DNA of 64,000 nucleotides from Aureimonas sp. OT7 (GCF_014844055.1 NZ_CP062167.1:2703501-2767500); one strand, 5' to 3'. Shown: positions 52,361 to 62,488, counted from the stretch's first letter. Numbers and translations: made by a program. Notes: generated from the letters alone by a model not told the origin.

Positions 52361-53287
52361 TTACTTCTTGCCGGCGGCAGCGGCGACTTCGGCGGCGAAG
52401 TCGCTTTCTTCACGCTCGATGCCCTCGCCCAGGGCGAAGCGGACGAAGCCGGTGATGCGCGCCGGGGCGCCGAACGATCCTTCGGCCTGCTTGAGCGCGG
52501 CGCCGACGGTGAGCTCGGGGTTGACGACGAACGCCTGGCTCGTCAGCACGACCTCTTCGAAGAACTTGCGCATGCGGCCTTCGACCATCTTCTCGATGAT
52601 GTTCTCGGGCTTGCCGGACTGACGCGACTGATCGATGAAGATCGCGCGCTCGCGCTCCACCGTCGCGCTGTCGACTTCGTCGTTGCTGAGGGCAAGCGGG
52701 TTCGTCGCGGCGACATGCATCGCCACCTGGCGGCCGAACTGCGTCAGCGCGGCCTTGTCGCCGTCCGACTCGATGGCCACGAGCACGCCGAGCTTGCCGA
52801 GGCCGTCTGCAACCTGGTTGTGGATGTAGGTCGCCACGACGCCGTTGGATACGCTCAGCATGGCGGTGCGGCGCAGGCCGAGATTCTCACCGATGGTGGC
52901 GACCGCATCCTTGACCGTGTCGGAGACCGACTTGCCGCTGCCCGGCATCGTCGCGGAAGCGACCGCATCGGTGGAACCATCGGTGGCAAGGCCGACCTCG
53001 GCGATGTCGCGCACCAGCGCCTGGAAGGCGTCGTTGCGGGCGACGAAGTCCGTCTCGGAGTTGACCTCGACGACGATGGCCTTGTTGTCGCCGGCGGCAA
53101 CGCCGATCAGGCCCTCGGCGGCCGTGCGGCCGGCCTTCTTGTCGGCCTTGGCGATGCCCTTGGCGCGCAGCCAGTCGATGGCGGCTTCCATGTCGCCATT
53201 CGTCTCGGCAAGAGCGGTCTTGCAGTCCATCATGCCCGCGCCGGTCTTCTCGCGCAGTTCCTTCACCATCGAAGCGGTAATTGTCAT
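52361..53287 (-). CDS. tsf: Elongation factor Ts
   Basis: Nucleotide exchange factor for EF-Tu. The 308 residues start [26 protein letters not shown], the conserved N-terminal domain, and contain [11 protein letters not shown] in the core. ATG 53287 fits the family; the frame is open a further 102 bases. It follows rpsB, as in most bacteria. Confidence 0.98.
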   Translation of the reverse strand: MTITASMVKELREKTGAGMMDCKTALAETNGDMEAAIDWLRAKGIAKADKKAGRTAAEGLIGVAAGDNKAIVVEVNSETDFVARNDAFQALVRDIAEVGLATDGSTDAVASATMPGSGKSVSDTVKDAVATIGENLGLRRTAMLSVSNGVVATYIHNQVADGLGKLGVLVAIESDGDKAALTQFGRQVAMHVAATNPLALSNDEVDSATVERERAIFIDQSRQSGKPENIIEKMVEGRMRKFFEEVVLTSQAFVVNPELTVGAALKQAEGSFGAPARITGFVRFALGEGIEREESDFAAEVAAAAGKK

Positions 53288-53405
53288 GGATAGGCCTTTG
53301 GGCTGGGCAGGTTCTGCGGCGCCGTGTTCGGGATGCCGGATCCTGCTTCTATTGTATGAATTGGAGGGAGCGGATGCCCGGCATGCCACCCCCCGGAAAC
53401 AAACG

Positions 53406-53434
53406 GGCGCACCGGTCCGGGGGAAAGGTGCGCC
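53406..53434 (-). terminator. Hairpin between rpsB and tsf
   Basis: GGCGCACC (53406-53413) pairs with GGTGCGCC (53427-53434). A second small dyad, GCCCG-AATTA-CGGGC, lies just beside it. The pair may attenuate transcription between rpsB and tsf; no T-run is present. Confidence 0.4.
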
Positions 53435-53495
53435 ACGAAGATGACGCCCGAATTACGGGCGCCACCGATCTGGAAAGGCTTGCGGCCGGCTGGCC

Positions 53496-54284
53496 TCAGG
53501 CCGCGGCGCTCTGTTCGCCGGCCTCGGTCTCCTCGGTGGCGGCCGCCTCTTCAGGAGCGGTCTCCATTGCACCGACATCGACGCCCATGGCGCCCTGCTG
53601 ACGCGCGATACCGTCGACCGCCGCGCGGGCAATGAGGTCGCAATACAGAGCGATGGCACGCGATGCGTCGTCATTGCCCGGGATGGGGAAGTCGATGCGG
53701 GAAGGATCGCTGTTCGAATCGACGACGGCGACGACCGGGATGTTGAGGCGCTTGGCCTCGTCGATCGCGATCGCTTCCTTGTTGGTGTCGACGATGAAGA
53801 TCAGGTCGGGAACGCCGCCCATGTCCTTGATGCCGCCCAGCGCACGGTCGAGCTTGTCGCGCTCGCGCTGCAGGGTCAGGCGCTCCTTCTTGGTGAAGCC
53901 CTGGGCTTCGCCGGACAGGATCTCGTCGAGCTTGCGCAGACGCTGGATGGAGTTGGAGATCGTCTTCCAGTTGGTCAGCATGCCGCCGAGCCAACGCGCG
54001 TTGACGTAGTACTGGGCCGAACGGTTGGCCGCATCGGCCACCAGCTCGGACGCCTGGCGCTTGGTGCCGACGAACAGCACGCGGCCACCGCGGGCGACGG
54101 TGTCGGACACCGTCTGCAGCGCCTTGTGCAGCATCGGAACCGTCTGCGACAGATCCATGATGTGGATGTTGTTGCGCGCACCGAAGATGTACGGCGCCAT
54201 GCGCGGGTTCCAGCGGTGGGTCTGGTGCCCGAAATGAACGCCGGCTTCGAGAAGCTGGCGCATGGAATAATCTGGCAGAGCCAT
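53496..54284 (-). CDS. rpsB: 30S ribosomal protein S2
   Basis: Small-subunit protein S2. The 262 residues show [51 protein letters not shown] and the acidic Ala/Glu-rich C-terminal tail ([18 protein letters not shown]). It is first of the rpsB-tsf-pyrH-frr line, 190 bases downstream of eipB on the same strand. Confidence 0.98.
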   Translation of the reverse strand: MALPDYSMRQLLEAGVHFGHQTHRWNPRMAPYIFGARNNIHIMDLSQTVPMLHKALQTVSDTVARGGRVLFVGTKRQASELVADAANRSAQYYVNARWLGGMLTNWKTISNSIQRLRKLDEILSGEAQGFTKKERLTLQRERDKLDRALGGIKDMGGVPDLIFIVDTNKEAIAIDEAKRLNIPVVAVVDSNSDPSRIDFPIPGNDDASRAIALYCDLIARAAVDGIARQQGAMGVDVGAMETAPEEAAATEETEAGEQSAAA

Positions 54285-54473
54285 ATCGATCTATCCTTTT
54301 GACCGGTTTAACCTCCACGGATAGAAGCGGTCGAACCGCCACCGGTGGGAGCCGCCGCCTCGCGACAGAACCCGATATCCGTGTGTGGAATAGCGCGGCG
54401 CATACAACATGACGGCTGCGAAGGCAAGCCGGACGACACGGTCACCGCGAATGGTACGAAGCCGGACCTGTGT

Positions 54474-55328
54474 CTATTCGCAGTCCGGCGACGTCAGATA
54501 TTTAAGGTTTGCGAGGTCGCCTTTCAACTCGTAGGCACCGAAATCCAGCAGCATCTGATCCGACACGCCGTTTTCGTAAAGCCGGTAGCGGGCGCGGAAA
54601 ACAGGTTGGCCGTCCTCGTCTGAATCGCTGTTGAAGTAGGATTCGTCGATCATCCAGGATCTGAGCCCGGCCAGCTCTTCACCCGTCCGGCCGCCCTCCG
54701 CCGCCGGCGTGCCGTCCTTGACGGGCAGGATGACGGATGTCGTCGTCAGAAGCTTCTCGGCCTCCGGGTCGCCATCGAACAGGCGCGCTTCGAAGAAGCG
54801 GGTTCCCTTTCGCCCCTGGGTGATGAGCTCTTCCGTGTGGCTCAGCGGAAAACGCGACAGCGGAAGCTTGAAATCGCGGCTGACCGGCTCCTGAAGCGTG
54901 ACATCGGTGCTGTCCGAGGCGTTGACGGCCGCACCCTTTACCGCCCCCTGGTCGAGCCCGTCGACGAAGGTCGTCGTCTCGAACGAGAATTCCTTCCCAT
55001 GGGCGCGTTCCGTGGACCGCGTCCGCTGGTCGGTCAGCGTCATCTCTCCGTCCTTGTGGAACCGCGCCGCAAAACGATAATCCAGGTCGTAATCGCCGCA
55101 CGCCCTGGCGTTGAGCGTGAAGGCGATGCGCCCCTCGACGGCAAGGATATCCTCCGTCTGCCCGGCGAGCGACAGGTCGTAGACCGCCTGATGCGGGCGC
55201 AGCGGCGCGGCTGCCGCCGGCAGGCTGCCCGCAGCAAGGCCAAAGGCCACGATGGCGAGAAGGGTTCTGGTGTCGATGCTCGGCAAAACCTTCGATCCCC
55301 TTGCCTTATTGGACGCGTCGTTGGACAT
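54474..55328 (-). CDS. eipB: Cell envelope integrity protein EipB (DUF1849)
   Basis: Periplasmic beta-spiral protein needed for envelope integrity; described in Brucella. The 284 residues include an N-terminal hydrophobic signal segment (LLAIVAFGLAAGSLPAAAAP), LRPHQAVYDLSL at the start of the mature part, YDLDYRF, a central DGDPEAEKLLTTTSVILPV, and SWMIDESYF near the end. Two cysteines, one in ARACGDYDL and one at the C-terminus (SPDCE), match the known disulfide pair. Only 29 bases separate its start from divergent ridA, so the true start may be a little further in. Confidence 0.87.
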   Translation of the reverse strand: MSNDASNKARGSKVLPSIDTRTLLAIVAFGLAAGSLPAAAAPLRPHQAVYDLSLAGQTEDILAVEGRIAFTLNARACGDYDLDYRFAARFHKDGEMTLTDQRTRSTERAHGKEFSFETTTFVDGLDQGAVKGAAVNASDSTDVTLQEPVSRDFKLPLSRFPLSHTEELITQGRKGTRFFEARLFDGDPEAEKLLTTTSVILPVKDGTPAAEGGRTGEELAGLRSWMIDESYFNSDSDEDGQPVFRARYRLYENGVSDQMLLDFGAYELKGDLANLKYLTSPDCE

Positions 55329-55357
55329 TCGGCCCGTAACATGCAGTCGGAGTATCC

Positions 55358-55825
55358 ATGACAGATTCCCTTGAAAGCCGCCTTGCCGCGAAGGGCCTCA
55401 AGCTTCCCGCCGCGGCGGCGCCGGCGGCCAATTATGTCGCTTATGTCACCTATGGCAACATCCTCCAGACCTCCGGCCAGCTGCCGATGGCCGATGGTGG
55501 CCTTGCGGTCACGGGTACGCTGGGCGACAACGTAAGCCTGGAGAAGGGGCAGGAAGCCGCCCGCCATTGTGCGTTGAACATCCTGGCCCAGGCCAAGGCC
55601 GCCCTCGGCGGAGACCTGACGCGGATTCGCCGCCTGTTGAAGCTGACCGTCTTCGTGGCCAGTGCGCCCTCCTTCACCGACCAGCACAAGGTTGCCAACG
55701 GGGCATCCGACCTGTTGGTCGAGCTTCTGGGCGATATCGGCAAACATTCGCGTTCCGCAGTCGGCGTCCCGGCGCTTCCGATGGGAGCCGCGGTCGAGAT
55801 CGAGGCGGTGTTCGAGATTGCCTGA
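55358..55825 (+). CDS. RidA/YjgF family protein
   Basis: Reactive-intermediate deaminase family member of 155 residues, longer than RidA proper (about 128). It has YVTYGNILQTSGQLP, ILAQAKAALGGDLTRIRRLLKLTVFVAS, and HSRSAVGVPALPMGAAVEIEAVFEI, in which the arginine of the active site is kept. Likely cytosolic imine hydrolysis; the substrate is unknown. It overlaps the next gene by 8 bases, suggesting a small operon. Confidence 0.9.
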   Translation: MTDSLESRLAAKGLKLPAAAAPAANYVAYVTYGNILQTSGQLPMADGGLAVTGTLGDNVSLEKGQEAARHCALNILAQAKAALGGDLTRIRRLLKLTVFVASAPSFTDQHKVANGASDLLVELLGDIGKHSRSAVGVPALPMGAAVEIEAVFEIA

Positions 55826-56549
55826 CAGCCCCCTATCCGCGATCGACTGGCTGACGCGGCGCCCCATCGCCCATCGCGGCCTGCACGACGGCAATCAGAC
55901 GATCGCTGAAAACTCCATGGCGGCGTTCCGCGCCGCCATGGAGGCAGGCTACGCCATCGAATGCGACATCCACATCGCGGCCGACGGTGTTCCGGTCGTG
56001 TTCCACGATGGCGATCTTTTTCGCATGGCGGGCCTTGAGAAGGACGTATCGAGCCTCGGCTCGGCCGAACTGGGTGCGCTACGGCTGGCCGGCACGCAGG
56101 ATGGCGTGCCGACGCTCGCCGCCCTCATGGAACTCGTCGCAGGGCGTGTTCCACTGGTGGTCGAGATGAAGGGCACCAGCCCGGCGCTGGACGCCGGATT
56201 CGTGCAGGCCCTGACACCGACGATCGACGCCTATGACGGCCCGCTCGCGCTCATGTCCTTCGACGACTGGCTGCTTGCCGATGCCTTGCCGTTGCGGCGC
56301 AAGGTGCCGCTGGGGCTGACCGCCGAGGGCACGCGCGACGAGAAGCTGGCCGCGCACCGCGCCATCGTGGAACGGGGCTGCGACTTCGTTTCCTACAATG
56401 TGCACCACCTGCCCAATCCCTTCGTTGAATGGGTGCGGCAGGAACTCCATCTACCCGTCATAAGCTGGACGGTGCGCACGCCGGACGATGTGGAGCGCAG
56501 CCGCACCTATGTCGATCAGATGACGTTCGAGGGCTTCCTCCCGCGATAG
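55818..56549 (+). CDS. Glycerophosphodiester phosphodiesterase family protein
   Basis: Hydrolyses glycerophosphodiesters from phospholipid turnover. The 243 residues contain IAHRGLHDGN (catalytic His-Arg), IAENSMAAF, YAIECDIHIAADGVPVVFHD with metal ligands, and VEMKGTSP. There is no signal peptide, so it is probably cytosolic. The best start is TTG 55818, giving MPDSPLSAIDWLTRRPIAHRG and an 8-base overlap with the RidA gene; no ATG lies between it and the catalytic motif. Confidence 0.9.
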   Translation: MPDSPLSAIDWLTRRPIAHRGLHDGNQTIAENSMAAFRAAMEAGYAIECDIHIAADGVPVVFHDGDLFRMAGLEKDVSSLGSAELGALRLAGTQDGVPTLAALMELVAGRVPLVVEMKGTSPALDAGFVQALTPTIDAYDGPLALMSFDDWLLADALPLRRKVPLGLTAEGTRDEKLAAHRAIVERGCDFVSYNVHHLPNPFVEWVRQELHLPVISWTVRTPDDVERSRTYVDQMTFEGFLPR

Positions 56550-56597
56550 GTCTTCGGCCTGTCGTTTCCGGCGGCCCGCGACAGGTCGGGAGATTCC

Positions 56598-57785
56598 ATG
56601 ACCGTCAACACAGATGAGAACCGTTCCGGCGGCGCGTCGAGCGGGCTTACCCTCCGCGTGGCCGACCGTGTCACCGCGTTGGATGCGGACCGCTGGAACG
56701 CACTTGCCGCACCGGACGGGCGTGGCAATCCCTTTCTGTGCCACGCCTTCCTCGATGCGCTGGAGCGGTCGGGCAGTGTCGGCGAGGATACCGGGTGGCT
56801 GCCCCAGCACCTGCTGCTCGAACGCGATGGCGCCCTGATCGGCGCGGTTCCCGCCTATCTGAAGCTGCACAGCCAGGGCGAGTATGTCTTCGACCATGGC
56901 TGGGCGGACGCCTTCGAACGCGCCGGCGGCAACTATTATCCCAAGCTCCAGATCGCCGTCCCGTTCACGCCCGCCACCGGCCCGCGCCTATTGGCGGGCA
57001 ACGGTGACAACGCCGCACGCGAACTTCTGGCGCAGTCCATCATCGCCTATGTCGGCCAGACCGCCTTGTCCTCGGCCCATGCGACGTTCGTCGTCGATCA
57101 CGATGCCGCCGCCTTAGCTGAAGCCGGGCTGCTGGAGCGTCTCGACATTCAGTATCACTTTTTCAATCGCGGTTATGCGTCGTATGAGGACTTCCTTGCA
57201 AACCTTTCATCCCGTAAAAGAAAGTCTCTCAAGCGCGAACGCCGGGACGCGTTGGCCGAGGGCATCGAGGTCGAATGGCTCAGCGGCTCTGCGCTGACGG
57301 AAGAGGCGCTGGACGCCATGTTCGCCTTCTACATGGACACCGGCAGCCGCAAATGGGGGCGCCCCTATTTGAACAGGCACTTTTTTCGCCTGATCGCCGA
57401 AACGATGGCGGATGAGATCCTGCTCGTGATGGCGCGCCGCGACGGGCGTTACATTGCCGGCGCGATGAACGTCATCGGCCCGGATCGGCTCTATGGGCGC
57501 TACTGGGGCTGTATCGAGGACCACCCCTTCCTGCATTTCGAGCTTTGCTATAACCAGGCGATCGACTACGCGCTGGCGCACGGGCTGGCCGTCGTGGAAG
57601 CCGGCGCACAGGGCGATCACAAGATTGCCCGGGGGTATGAGCCGGTGCTCACGCGGTCCTACCACTACATTGCACATCGGGGGCTGCGGCGGGCCGTTGA
57701 GGAGCATCTCGTGCGCGAGCGGCGCGCCATGATCGCCGAGCAGGTATCCCTTGCGACGGAGACACCGTTCCGCAAGGGTGAATGA
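56598..57785 (+). CDS. FemAB-like/GNAT-fold N-acyltransferase (DUF482)
   Basis: Protein of 395 residues of the FemAB-like family sometimes annotated peptidoglycan biosynthesis/recognition. Features: NPFLCHAFLDALERSGS near the start, FDHGWADAFERAGGNYYPKLQIAVPFTPATGPR, LSSRKRKSLKRERR, and a second GNAT-like half with GAMNVIGPDRLYGRYWGC and VVEAGAQGDHKIARGY. The substrate is not known. It follows gdpD by 48 bases and runs into the HIT gene. Confidence 0.86.
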   Translation: MTVNTDENRSGGASSGLTLRVADRVTALDADRWNALAAPDGRGNPFLCHAFLDALERSGSVGEDTGWLPQHLLLERDGALIGAVPAYLKLHSQGEYVFDHGWADAFERAGGNYYPKLQIAVPFTPATGPRLLAGNGDNAARELLAQSIIAYVGQTALSSAHATFVVDHDAAALAEAGLLERLDIQYHFFNRGYASYEDFLANLSSRKRKSLKRERRDALAEGIEVEWLSGSALTEEALDAMFAFYMDTGSRKWGRPYLNRHFFRLIAETMADEILLVMARRDGRYIAGAMNVIGPDRLYGRYWGCIEDHPFLHFELCYNQAIDYALAHGLAVVEAGAQGDHKIARGYEPVLTRSYHYIAHRGLRRAVEEHLVRERRAMIAEQVSLATETPFRKGE

Positions 57786-57820
57786 CAACGACGACCGGAC
57801 ATCAGGGACAGGGTTCGAGC

Positions 57821-58246
57821 ATGACGACCGCGTATCAGGACGACAATATCTTCGCACGCATCCTCAAGGGTGAGATCCCATGCGTCAAACTGTTCGACCT
57901 GCCCGAGGCCATCGGGATCATGGACGTCATGCCGCAATCGCCCGGCCACTGCCTCGTGCTGCCAAAGGCGCCATCGCGCAACCTGCTCGACGCCGAAGAC
58001 GAGACCCTGGCGCAGCTTCTGCCCATCGTTGCCCGGCTGGCCCGGGCCGTAAAGGAGGGCATGGGCGCCGATGGAATCGTGGTGTCCCAGTTCAACGAGG
58101 CGGCCGGCGGGCAAACGGTGTTCCACCTCCATATCCATGTCGTTCCCCGCTACGACGGCGTGGAATTGAAGGCGCACGCCTCCGGCATGGCCGATAGCGG
58201 CCTTCTCGAGGAACAGGCGCGCAGGATCCGCGCCGCGTTCAGATGA
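57821..58246 (+). CDS. HIT family nucleotide hydrolase
   Basis: Histidine-triad protein of 141 residues, likely a nucleoside phosphoramidase or dinucleotide hydrolase. It has DDNIFARILKGEIPCVKLF, MPQSPGHCLVLPK, and the triad HLHIHVVPR. I chose ATG 57821, with GGGACAGGG upstream. ATG 57782, which overlaps the previous stop, would add 13 unconserved residues. Its 3' end overlaps azlD by 8 bases on the other strand. Confidence 0.92.
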   Translation: MTTAYQDDNIFARILKGEIPCVKLFDLPEAIGIMDVMPQSPGHCLVLPKAPSRNLLDAEDETLAQLLPIVARLARAVKEGMGADGIVVSQFNEAAGGQTVFHLHIHVVPRYDGVELKAHASGMADSGLLEEQARRIRAAFR

Positions 58247-58604
58247 GCCCTTCCTGCCAGGCGCCCGTCAGCAACACGGCCTGCGAGGCCAGGATGCCGG
58301 CAACGATGCTATGCCGGGTTGCGAGGTAAACCCCGAACCCGATGCAGACCGCGCCGACGCGCCATGCCATCGCGATCTCCTCCAGCGTGCCGCCGGGATA
58401 GAGGACCAGCCGGGCGATCACGGCCGCCACCAGGGCCGTGGCCACGGCACGCACCAACGCGACAGCGGGCGAGCGTTCCGACATGCGGCCGGCCGACAGC
58501 ACGCCGAGAAAGCGCCAGATGTCGGTTGGCAGCCATCCTGCGAGAAGGATGAAGAGATAGGGCCACCACGGCTGCTGCAGCCCGAAGAATGTCAGTTCAG
58601 CCAT
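58239..58604 (-). CDS. azlD: AzlD family branched-chain amino acid transport protein
   Basis: Small membrane subunit (121 residues, about four hydrophobic segments) that pairs with AzlC in branched-chain amino acid export. It shows WWPYLFILLAGWLPTDIWRFLGVLSAGR and a hydrophobic C-terminal half. It overlaps azlC by 8 bases, so the two are translated together. Confidence 0.9.
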   Translation of the reverse strand: MAELTFFGLQQPWWPYLFILLAGWLPTDIWRFLGVLSAGRMSERSPAVALVRAVATALVAAVIARLVLYPGGTLEEIAMAWRVGAVCIGFGVYLATRHSIVAGILASQAVLLTGAWQEGLI

Positions 58605-59325
58605 GTCGGGCCTCCATCCGGCCGATGGCGAAGGCGATGAGCCCGCCGACGATGCCCGCGATCAGGATGTCGAAACCCGGGGCAAGCCAGTGCGCGACAG
58701 GCAGGAGTGCCATGCCGACGAAGAGGCCGTAGCGGCCCGAGGCCTCCCGCGCCGATCCGAAGAGAGACAACAGGAAATAGACCGGCGTCAGAAACGCCAG
58801 GGCGCCGGCCACCAGCGGTGGGAAATGGCCCATCAGATTGAACGCGATGGCCACCACCATCGTATTGATCAGCGTCAGCGTTACCGCGAACCCGGCAAAG
58901 AATACGGGCCGCCTGTCGCGGGGAACCGCGTGCAGATGCTCCATCGCGAAGACCCAGCAGGTGATCGCCACGAAATGCGACAGGAACAGCATGCTCCAGC
59001 GGCTGCTGCGCGGCGCCCGCAGTTCGGGCATGAGCGCCACGACCATCGGCATGAGGCGAACCGACGACAGGGCTACGGCAAGCGCCGCGGCAGGCAGGGA
59101 AAGACCTGCGGTGATGGCGCCGACCACGATGATCTTGGCCGGCAGAGCCCAGATGGCGAACGTCATGAAGGTTGCGTGGAGCCAGTCAATGCCCGCCTCG
59201 CGGGCCAGCCCCGCGAATCCGACCATCGATACGGTCAGGATCAACGCCGGCACCGAGAGGATGCCGCGCATTCCCCGCAGGAACCAAGCGGCTCCGGACG
59301 CATCTCCCCCCGGCACAGTCACCAT
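58597..59325 (-). CDS. azlC: AzlC family branched-chain amino acid permease
   Basis: Membrane permease subunit partnering AzlD. The 242 residues hold about seven hydrophobic segments; recognizable are FLRGMRGILSVPALILTVSMVGFAG, ALSSVRLMPMVVALMPELR and FVAITCWVFAMEHL. ATG 59325 is favoured because GGAGGGG lies 8 bases upstream; the frame is open to 59400 but without similarity. It lies behind the clpA terminator and is therefore probably a separate unit. Confidence 0.9.
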   Translation of the reverse strand: MVTVPGGDASGAAWFLRGMRGILSVPALILTVSMVGFAGLAREAGIDWLHATFMTFAIWALPAKIIVVGAITAGLSLPAAALAVALSSVRLMPMVVALMPELRAPRSSRWSMLFLSHFVAITCWVFAMEHLHAVPRDRRPVFFAGFAVTLTLINTMVVAIAFNLMGHFPPLVAGALAFLTPVYFLLSLFGSAREASGRYGLFVGMALLPVAHWLAPGFDILIAGIVGGLIAFAIGRMEARHG

Positions 59326-59403
59326 CGGCACGGCCCCTCCAAGACGGTCATCACCTACACTTGGTAAGGGTGACTTGCTACCCGAAATAGCACCGAACAC
59401 GAA

Positions 59404-59425
59404 GAAGGGGCCGCAAGGCCCCTTC
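59404..59425 (-). terminator. Terminator after clpA
   Basis: GAAGGGGCC-GCAA-GGCCCCTTC, a 9-bp perfect stem 27 bases past the clpA stop, followed on the minus strand by TTCTTCGTG. Confidence 0.75.
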
Positions 59426-59451
59426 CCGATCCACGTCGCAAGGACGGGCTG

Positions 59452-61935
59452 CTACTTGTTGCGCGGCACCTTCGGCACCGTGCCGCTGCGCCGTGCCTCG
59501 GACTGCTTCGCGTCGGGCCGCGAGGCGGCTTTCGGCGGGGATGCGACGGCGACATCGCCGCCATCGTAGTCATCCTGCTCTTCCTCGACGCGGGCCTGGC
59601 GGCGGTTGCGACTCTCGGTGGCCTTGCGGCGCGCCGGTGCATCGTCGGCGATCGCCTCCAGCTTGAGCTCCCGTCCATCGGCGCCATCGGCAACGGACAC
59701 CTTCACGGTGCCGCCACGCTTCAGCTTTCCGAACAGGACCTCGTCCGCCAGCGGCGTCTTGATGTATTTCTGGATCACCCGCCCAAGCGGCCGCGCACCC
59801 ATGTTCTCGTCGTAGCCCTTTTCCGCAAGCCACACGATGGCTTCCGGCTCGAGCTCGAAGGTCACGCCACGATCGGAAAGCTGAGCCTCGAGCTGCATGA
59901 CGAACTTCTGGACGACCTCATGGATCACCGGCGTCGGCAGCGGCGCAAACGGAATGATCGCGTCCAGACGGTTGCGGAACTCCGGCGTAAACAGCCGGTT
60001 GATCGCTTCCATATCGTCCCCTGTCCGCTTGGCGGAGGTGAAGCCGATGGACGCCTTCTGCAGATCCGCCGCACCGGCATTCGTGGTCATGATCAGAATG
60101 ACGTTGCGGAAATCGATGCGCTTGCCGTTGTGATCCGTCAGCTTTCCATGGTCCATGACCTGCAGAAGGATGTTGAACAGGTCGGGATGCGCCTTCTCTA
60201 TCTCGTCCAGCAGCAGCACGCAGTGCGGATGCTGGTCGACGCCGTCGGTCAGAAGCCCGCCCTGGTCGAAACCGACATATCCGGGAGGTGCCCCGATAAG
60301 CCGCGAAACCGTGTGCCGCTCCATATATTCCGACATGTCGAAGCGCAGGAGCTCGATGCCGAGCGAGGCGGCAAGCTGTTTTGCCACTTCCGTCTTTCCG
60401 ACGCCGGTGGGGCCCGAGAACAGATAGCTGCCGATCGGCTTCTCGGGCTCGCGCAGGCCGGCCCGCGACAGCTTGATCGCCGCCGTCAACATGTCGATGG
60501 CCGTATCCTGCCCGTATACGACACGCTTCAGCTGCGCATCGAGATTGGCCAGCACCGCCTCGTCATCCTTGGAAACCGATTTAGGCGGTATCCGCGCCAT
60601 GGTAGCGACGGTGGCCTCAATCTCCTTGACACCGATCTGCTTCTTGCGCCGGGATTCCGGAAGGAGCATCTGGGACGCACCCGTTTCGTCGATGACGTCG
60701 ATCGCCTTGTCGGGCAACTTGCGGTCATTGATGTAGCGGGCCGACAGTTCCACGGCAGAGCGGATCGCCTCATTGGTGAACCTGACGTGGTGGAACTCTT
60801 CGAAATAAGGCTTCAACCCCTTCAGGATCGAAACAGCGTCGTCGATGCTCGGCTCCTTGACGTCGATCTTCTGGAAGCGGCGCACCAGCGCCCGGTCCTT
60901 CTCGAAGAACTGGCGGTACTCCTTGTAAGTGGTTGATCCGATGCACCGGATCGCCCCGGAGGACAGGGCCGGCTTCAACAGGTTGGACGCGTCCATCGCG
61001 CCGCCCGAGGTGGCGCCCGCACCGATGACGGTGTGGATCTCGTCGATGAAGAGGACGGCACCGGGGTAATCCTCCAGTTCCTTTACGACCTGCTTGAGCC
61101 GCTCCTCGAAGTCACCGCGATAGCGCGTGCCGGCAAGCAGCGTTCCCATATCCAGCGAGAAGATGGTGGCGTCGGCCAGCACCTCGGGTACGTCGCCCTC
61201 CACGATCCGCTTGGCCAGGCCCTCGGCGATCGCGGTTTTGCCCACGCCCGGATCGCCCACATAAAGCGGGTTGTTCTTTGAGCGGCGGCACAGCACCTGG
61301 ATGGTGCGGTTGATCTCGTCGGCGCGGCCGATCAGCGGATCGATCCGCCCCGTGCGCGCTTTTTCGTTCAGGTTGACGCAGTAGGCGCTGAGCGCATCCT
61401 GCTTCTCCTTGCGGCGTCCTTCTTCCTCGTGCGACTGCCCCATGGTCGATTGCTCGTCCTCAGCTCCGCGAACGGATCGGCTTTCGGCGCCACCGGGTCG
61501 CTTGGAAATTCCGTGGGAAATGAAATTAACGGCATCGTATCGCGTCATCTCCTGCTCCTGCAGGAAGAAGGCGGCATGGCTTTCCCGTTCGGCGAAGATG
61601 GCGACCAGGACATTGGCGCCCGTCACCTCCTCGCGGCCGGAGGACTGGACATGGATGACGGCCCGCTGGATGACCCGGTGGAAACCGGCCGTCGGTTTGG
61701 AATCCTCGTCGCTGCCGGTGACGAGGTTGGCGAGTTCGGTGTCGATGTACTCGACCAGGGCTCCGCGCAGCGTGTCGATATCGACACTGCAGCCACGAAG
61801 CACGGCCGCGGCGTCCCCGTCCTCCAGCAACGCCAGGAGAAGATGCTCCAGGGTGGCGAATTCCTGGTGACGCTCATTGGCGAATGTCAGCGCCTGATGG
61901 AGCGACCGTTCGAGACTGGGAGAAAATGTAGGCAA
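59452..61935 (-). CDS. clpA: ATP-dependent Clp protease ATP-binding subunit ClpA
   Basis: Hexameric AAA+ unfoldase that feeds ClpP. The 827 residues include an N-terminal double Clp-N domain (1-145), first AAA+ module (Walker A GDPGVGKTA near 225, LFIDEIH), second module (Walker A SGPTGVGKTE near 507, LLLDEIEKAHPD) and the ClpP-binding region. A basic, low-complexity tail of about 60 residues (from about 765, ARRKATESRNRRQARVEEE) makes it longer than E. coli ClpA (758). It follows clpS by 8 bases and is coupled to its adaptor. Confidence 0.97.
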   Translation of the reverse strand: MPTFSPSLERSLHQALTFANERHQEFATLEHLLLALLEDGDAAAVLRGCSVDIDTLRGALVEYIDTELANLVTGSDEDSKPTAGFHRVIQRAVIHVQSSGREEVTGANVLVAIFAERESHAAFFLQEQEMTRYDAVNFISHGISKRPGGAESRSVRGAEDEQSTMGQSHEEEGRRKEKQDALSAYCVNLNEKARTGRIDPLIGRADEINRTIQVLCRRSKNNPLYVGDPGVGKTAIAEGLAKRIVEGDVPEVLADATIFSLDMGTLLAGTRYRGDFEERLKQVVKELEDYPGAVLFIDEIHTVIGAGATSGGAMDASNLLKPALSSGAIRCIGSTTYKEYRQFFEKDRALVRRFQKIDVKEPSIDDAVSILKGLKPYFEEFHHVRFTNEAIRSAVELSARYINDRKLPDKAIDVIDETGASQMLLPESRRKKQIGVKEIEATVATMARIPPKSVSKDDEAVLANLDAQLKRVVYGQDTAIDMLTAAIKLSRAGLREPEKPIGSYLFSGPTGVGKTEVAKQLAASLGIELLRFDMSEYMERHTVSRLIGAPPGYVGFDQGGLLTDGVDQHPHCVLLLDEIEKAHPDLFNILLQVMDHGKLTDHNGKRIDFRNVILIMTTNAGAADLQKASIGFTSAKRTGDDMEAINRLFTPEFRNRLDAIIPFAPLPTPVIHEVVQKFVMQLEAQLSDRGVTFELEPEAIVWLAEKGYDENMGARPLGRVIQKYIKTPLADEVLFGKLKRGGTVKVSVADGADGRELKLEAIADDAPARRKATESRNRRQARVEEEQDDYDGGDVAVASPPKAASRPDAKQSEARRSGTVPKVPRNK

Positions 61936-61943
61936 GCTTCACC

Positions 61944-62276
61944 TCAATTCTTTTCCATCACGCATTGCAGCGGATGTTGGTGCTGACGGGCGAAATCCAT
62001 GACCTGCGTGACCTTCGTCTCCGCGACCTCGTATGTGTAAACTCCGCACTCACCGACACCATGCTTATGCACATGCAGCATGATCTGGGTGGCTGCTTCC
62101 CTGTCCTTCTGGAAGAAGCGTTCGAGAACATGAACGACGAACTCCATCGGAGTGTAATCGTCGTTGAGGAGAAGGACCCTGTAAAGGCTCGGCCGTTTGG
62201 TCTTCGTCTTGGTACGCGTGATGACCGACGTGCCGCGATCCGAGTCGTCGCCATTGCCCGCCTGTCCCGCTTGCAT
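61944..62276 (-). CDS. clpS: ClpS adaptor protein
   Basis: N-end-rule adaptor that delivers substrates to ClpA. The 110 residues include [23 protein letters not shown] (the substrate pocket begins with NDD), [27 protein letters not shown] and HPLQCVMEK. The start is chosen at ATG 62276 by comparison with ClpS proteins of the order; ATG codons at 62327 and 62333 are alternatives. It lies directly upstream of clpA. Confidence 0.95.
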   Translation of the reverse strand: MQAGQAGNGDDSDRGTSVITRTKTKTKRPSLYRVLLLNDDYTPMEFVVHVLERFFQKDREAATQIMLHVHKHGVGECGVYTYEVAETKVTQVMDFARQHQHPLQCVMEKN

Positions 62277-62488
62277 GAATATTACCGATTGCGCCTCGAC
62301 CAAGTCCGTGTCTCTCAATGCCACCATCGTCATGGATCGATATGTAAGCATTAGCGCCGCCATTTTAAGGCGCCCGCCGATGCGATATGTCGATGCCATG
62401 GCCTCAACCAACAAACGGATGGTCGCCCCGTTTCGCAGCGCGCGCAAGGGGCGCGGTTGCCGCTTGCCGCTGCATCGGCCGAGACGGA

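Noticed and set aside
54285..54473. Possible autoregulatory leader before rpsB
   Set aside because: The region has small GC dyads such as CCACCGGTGG but nothing I could match to a known ribosomal-protein leader.
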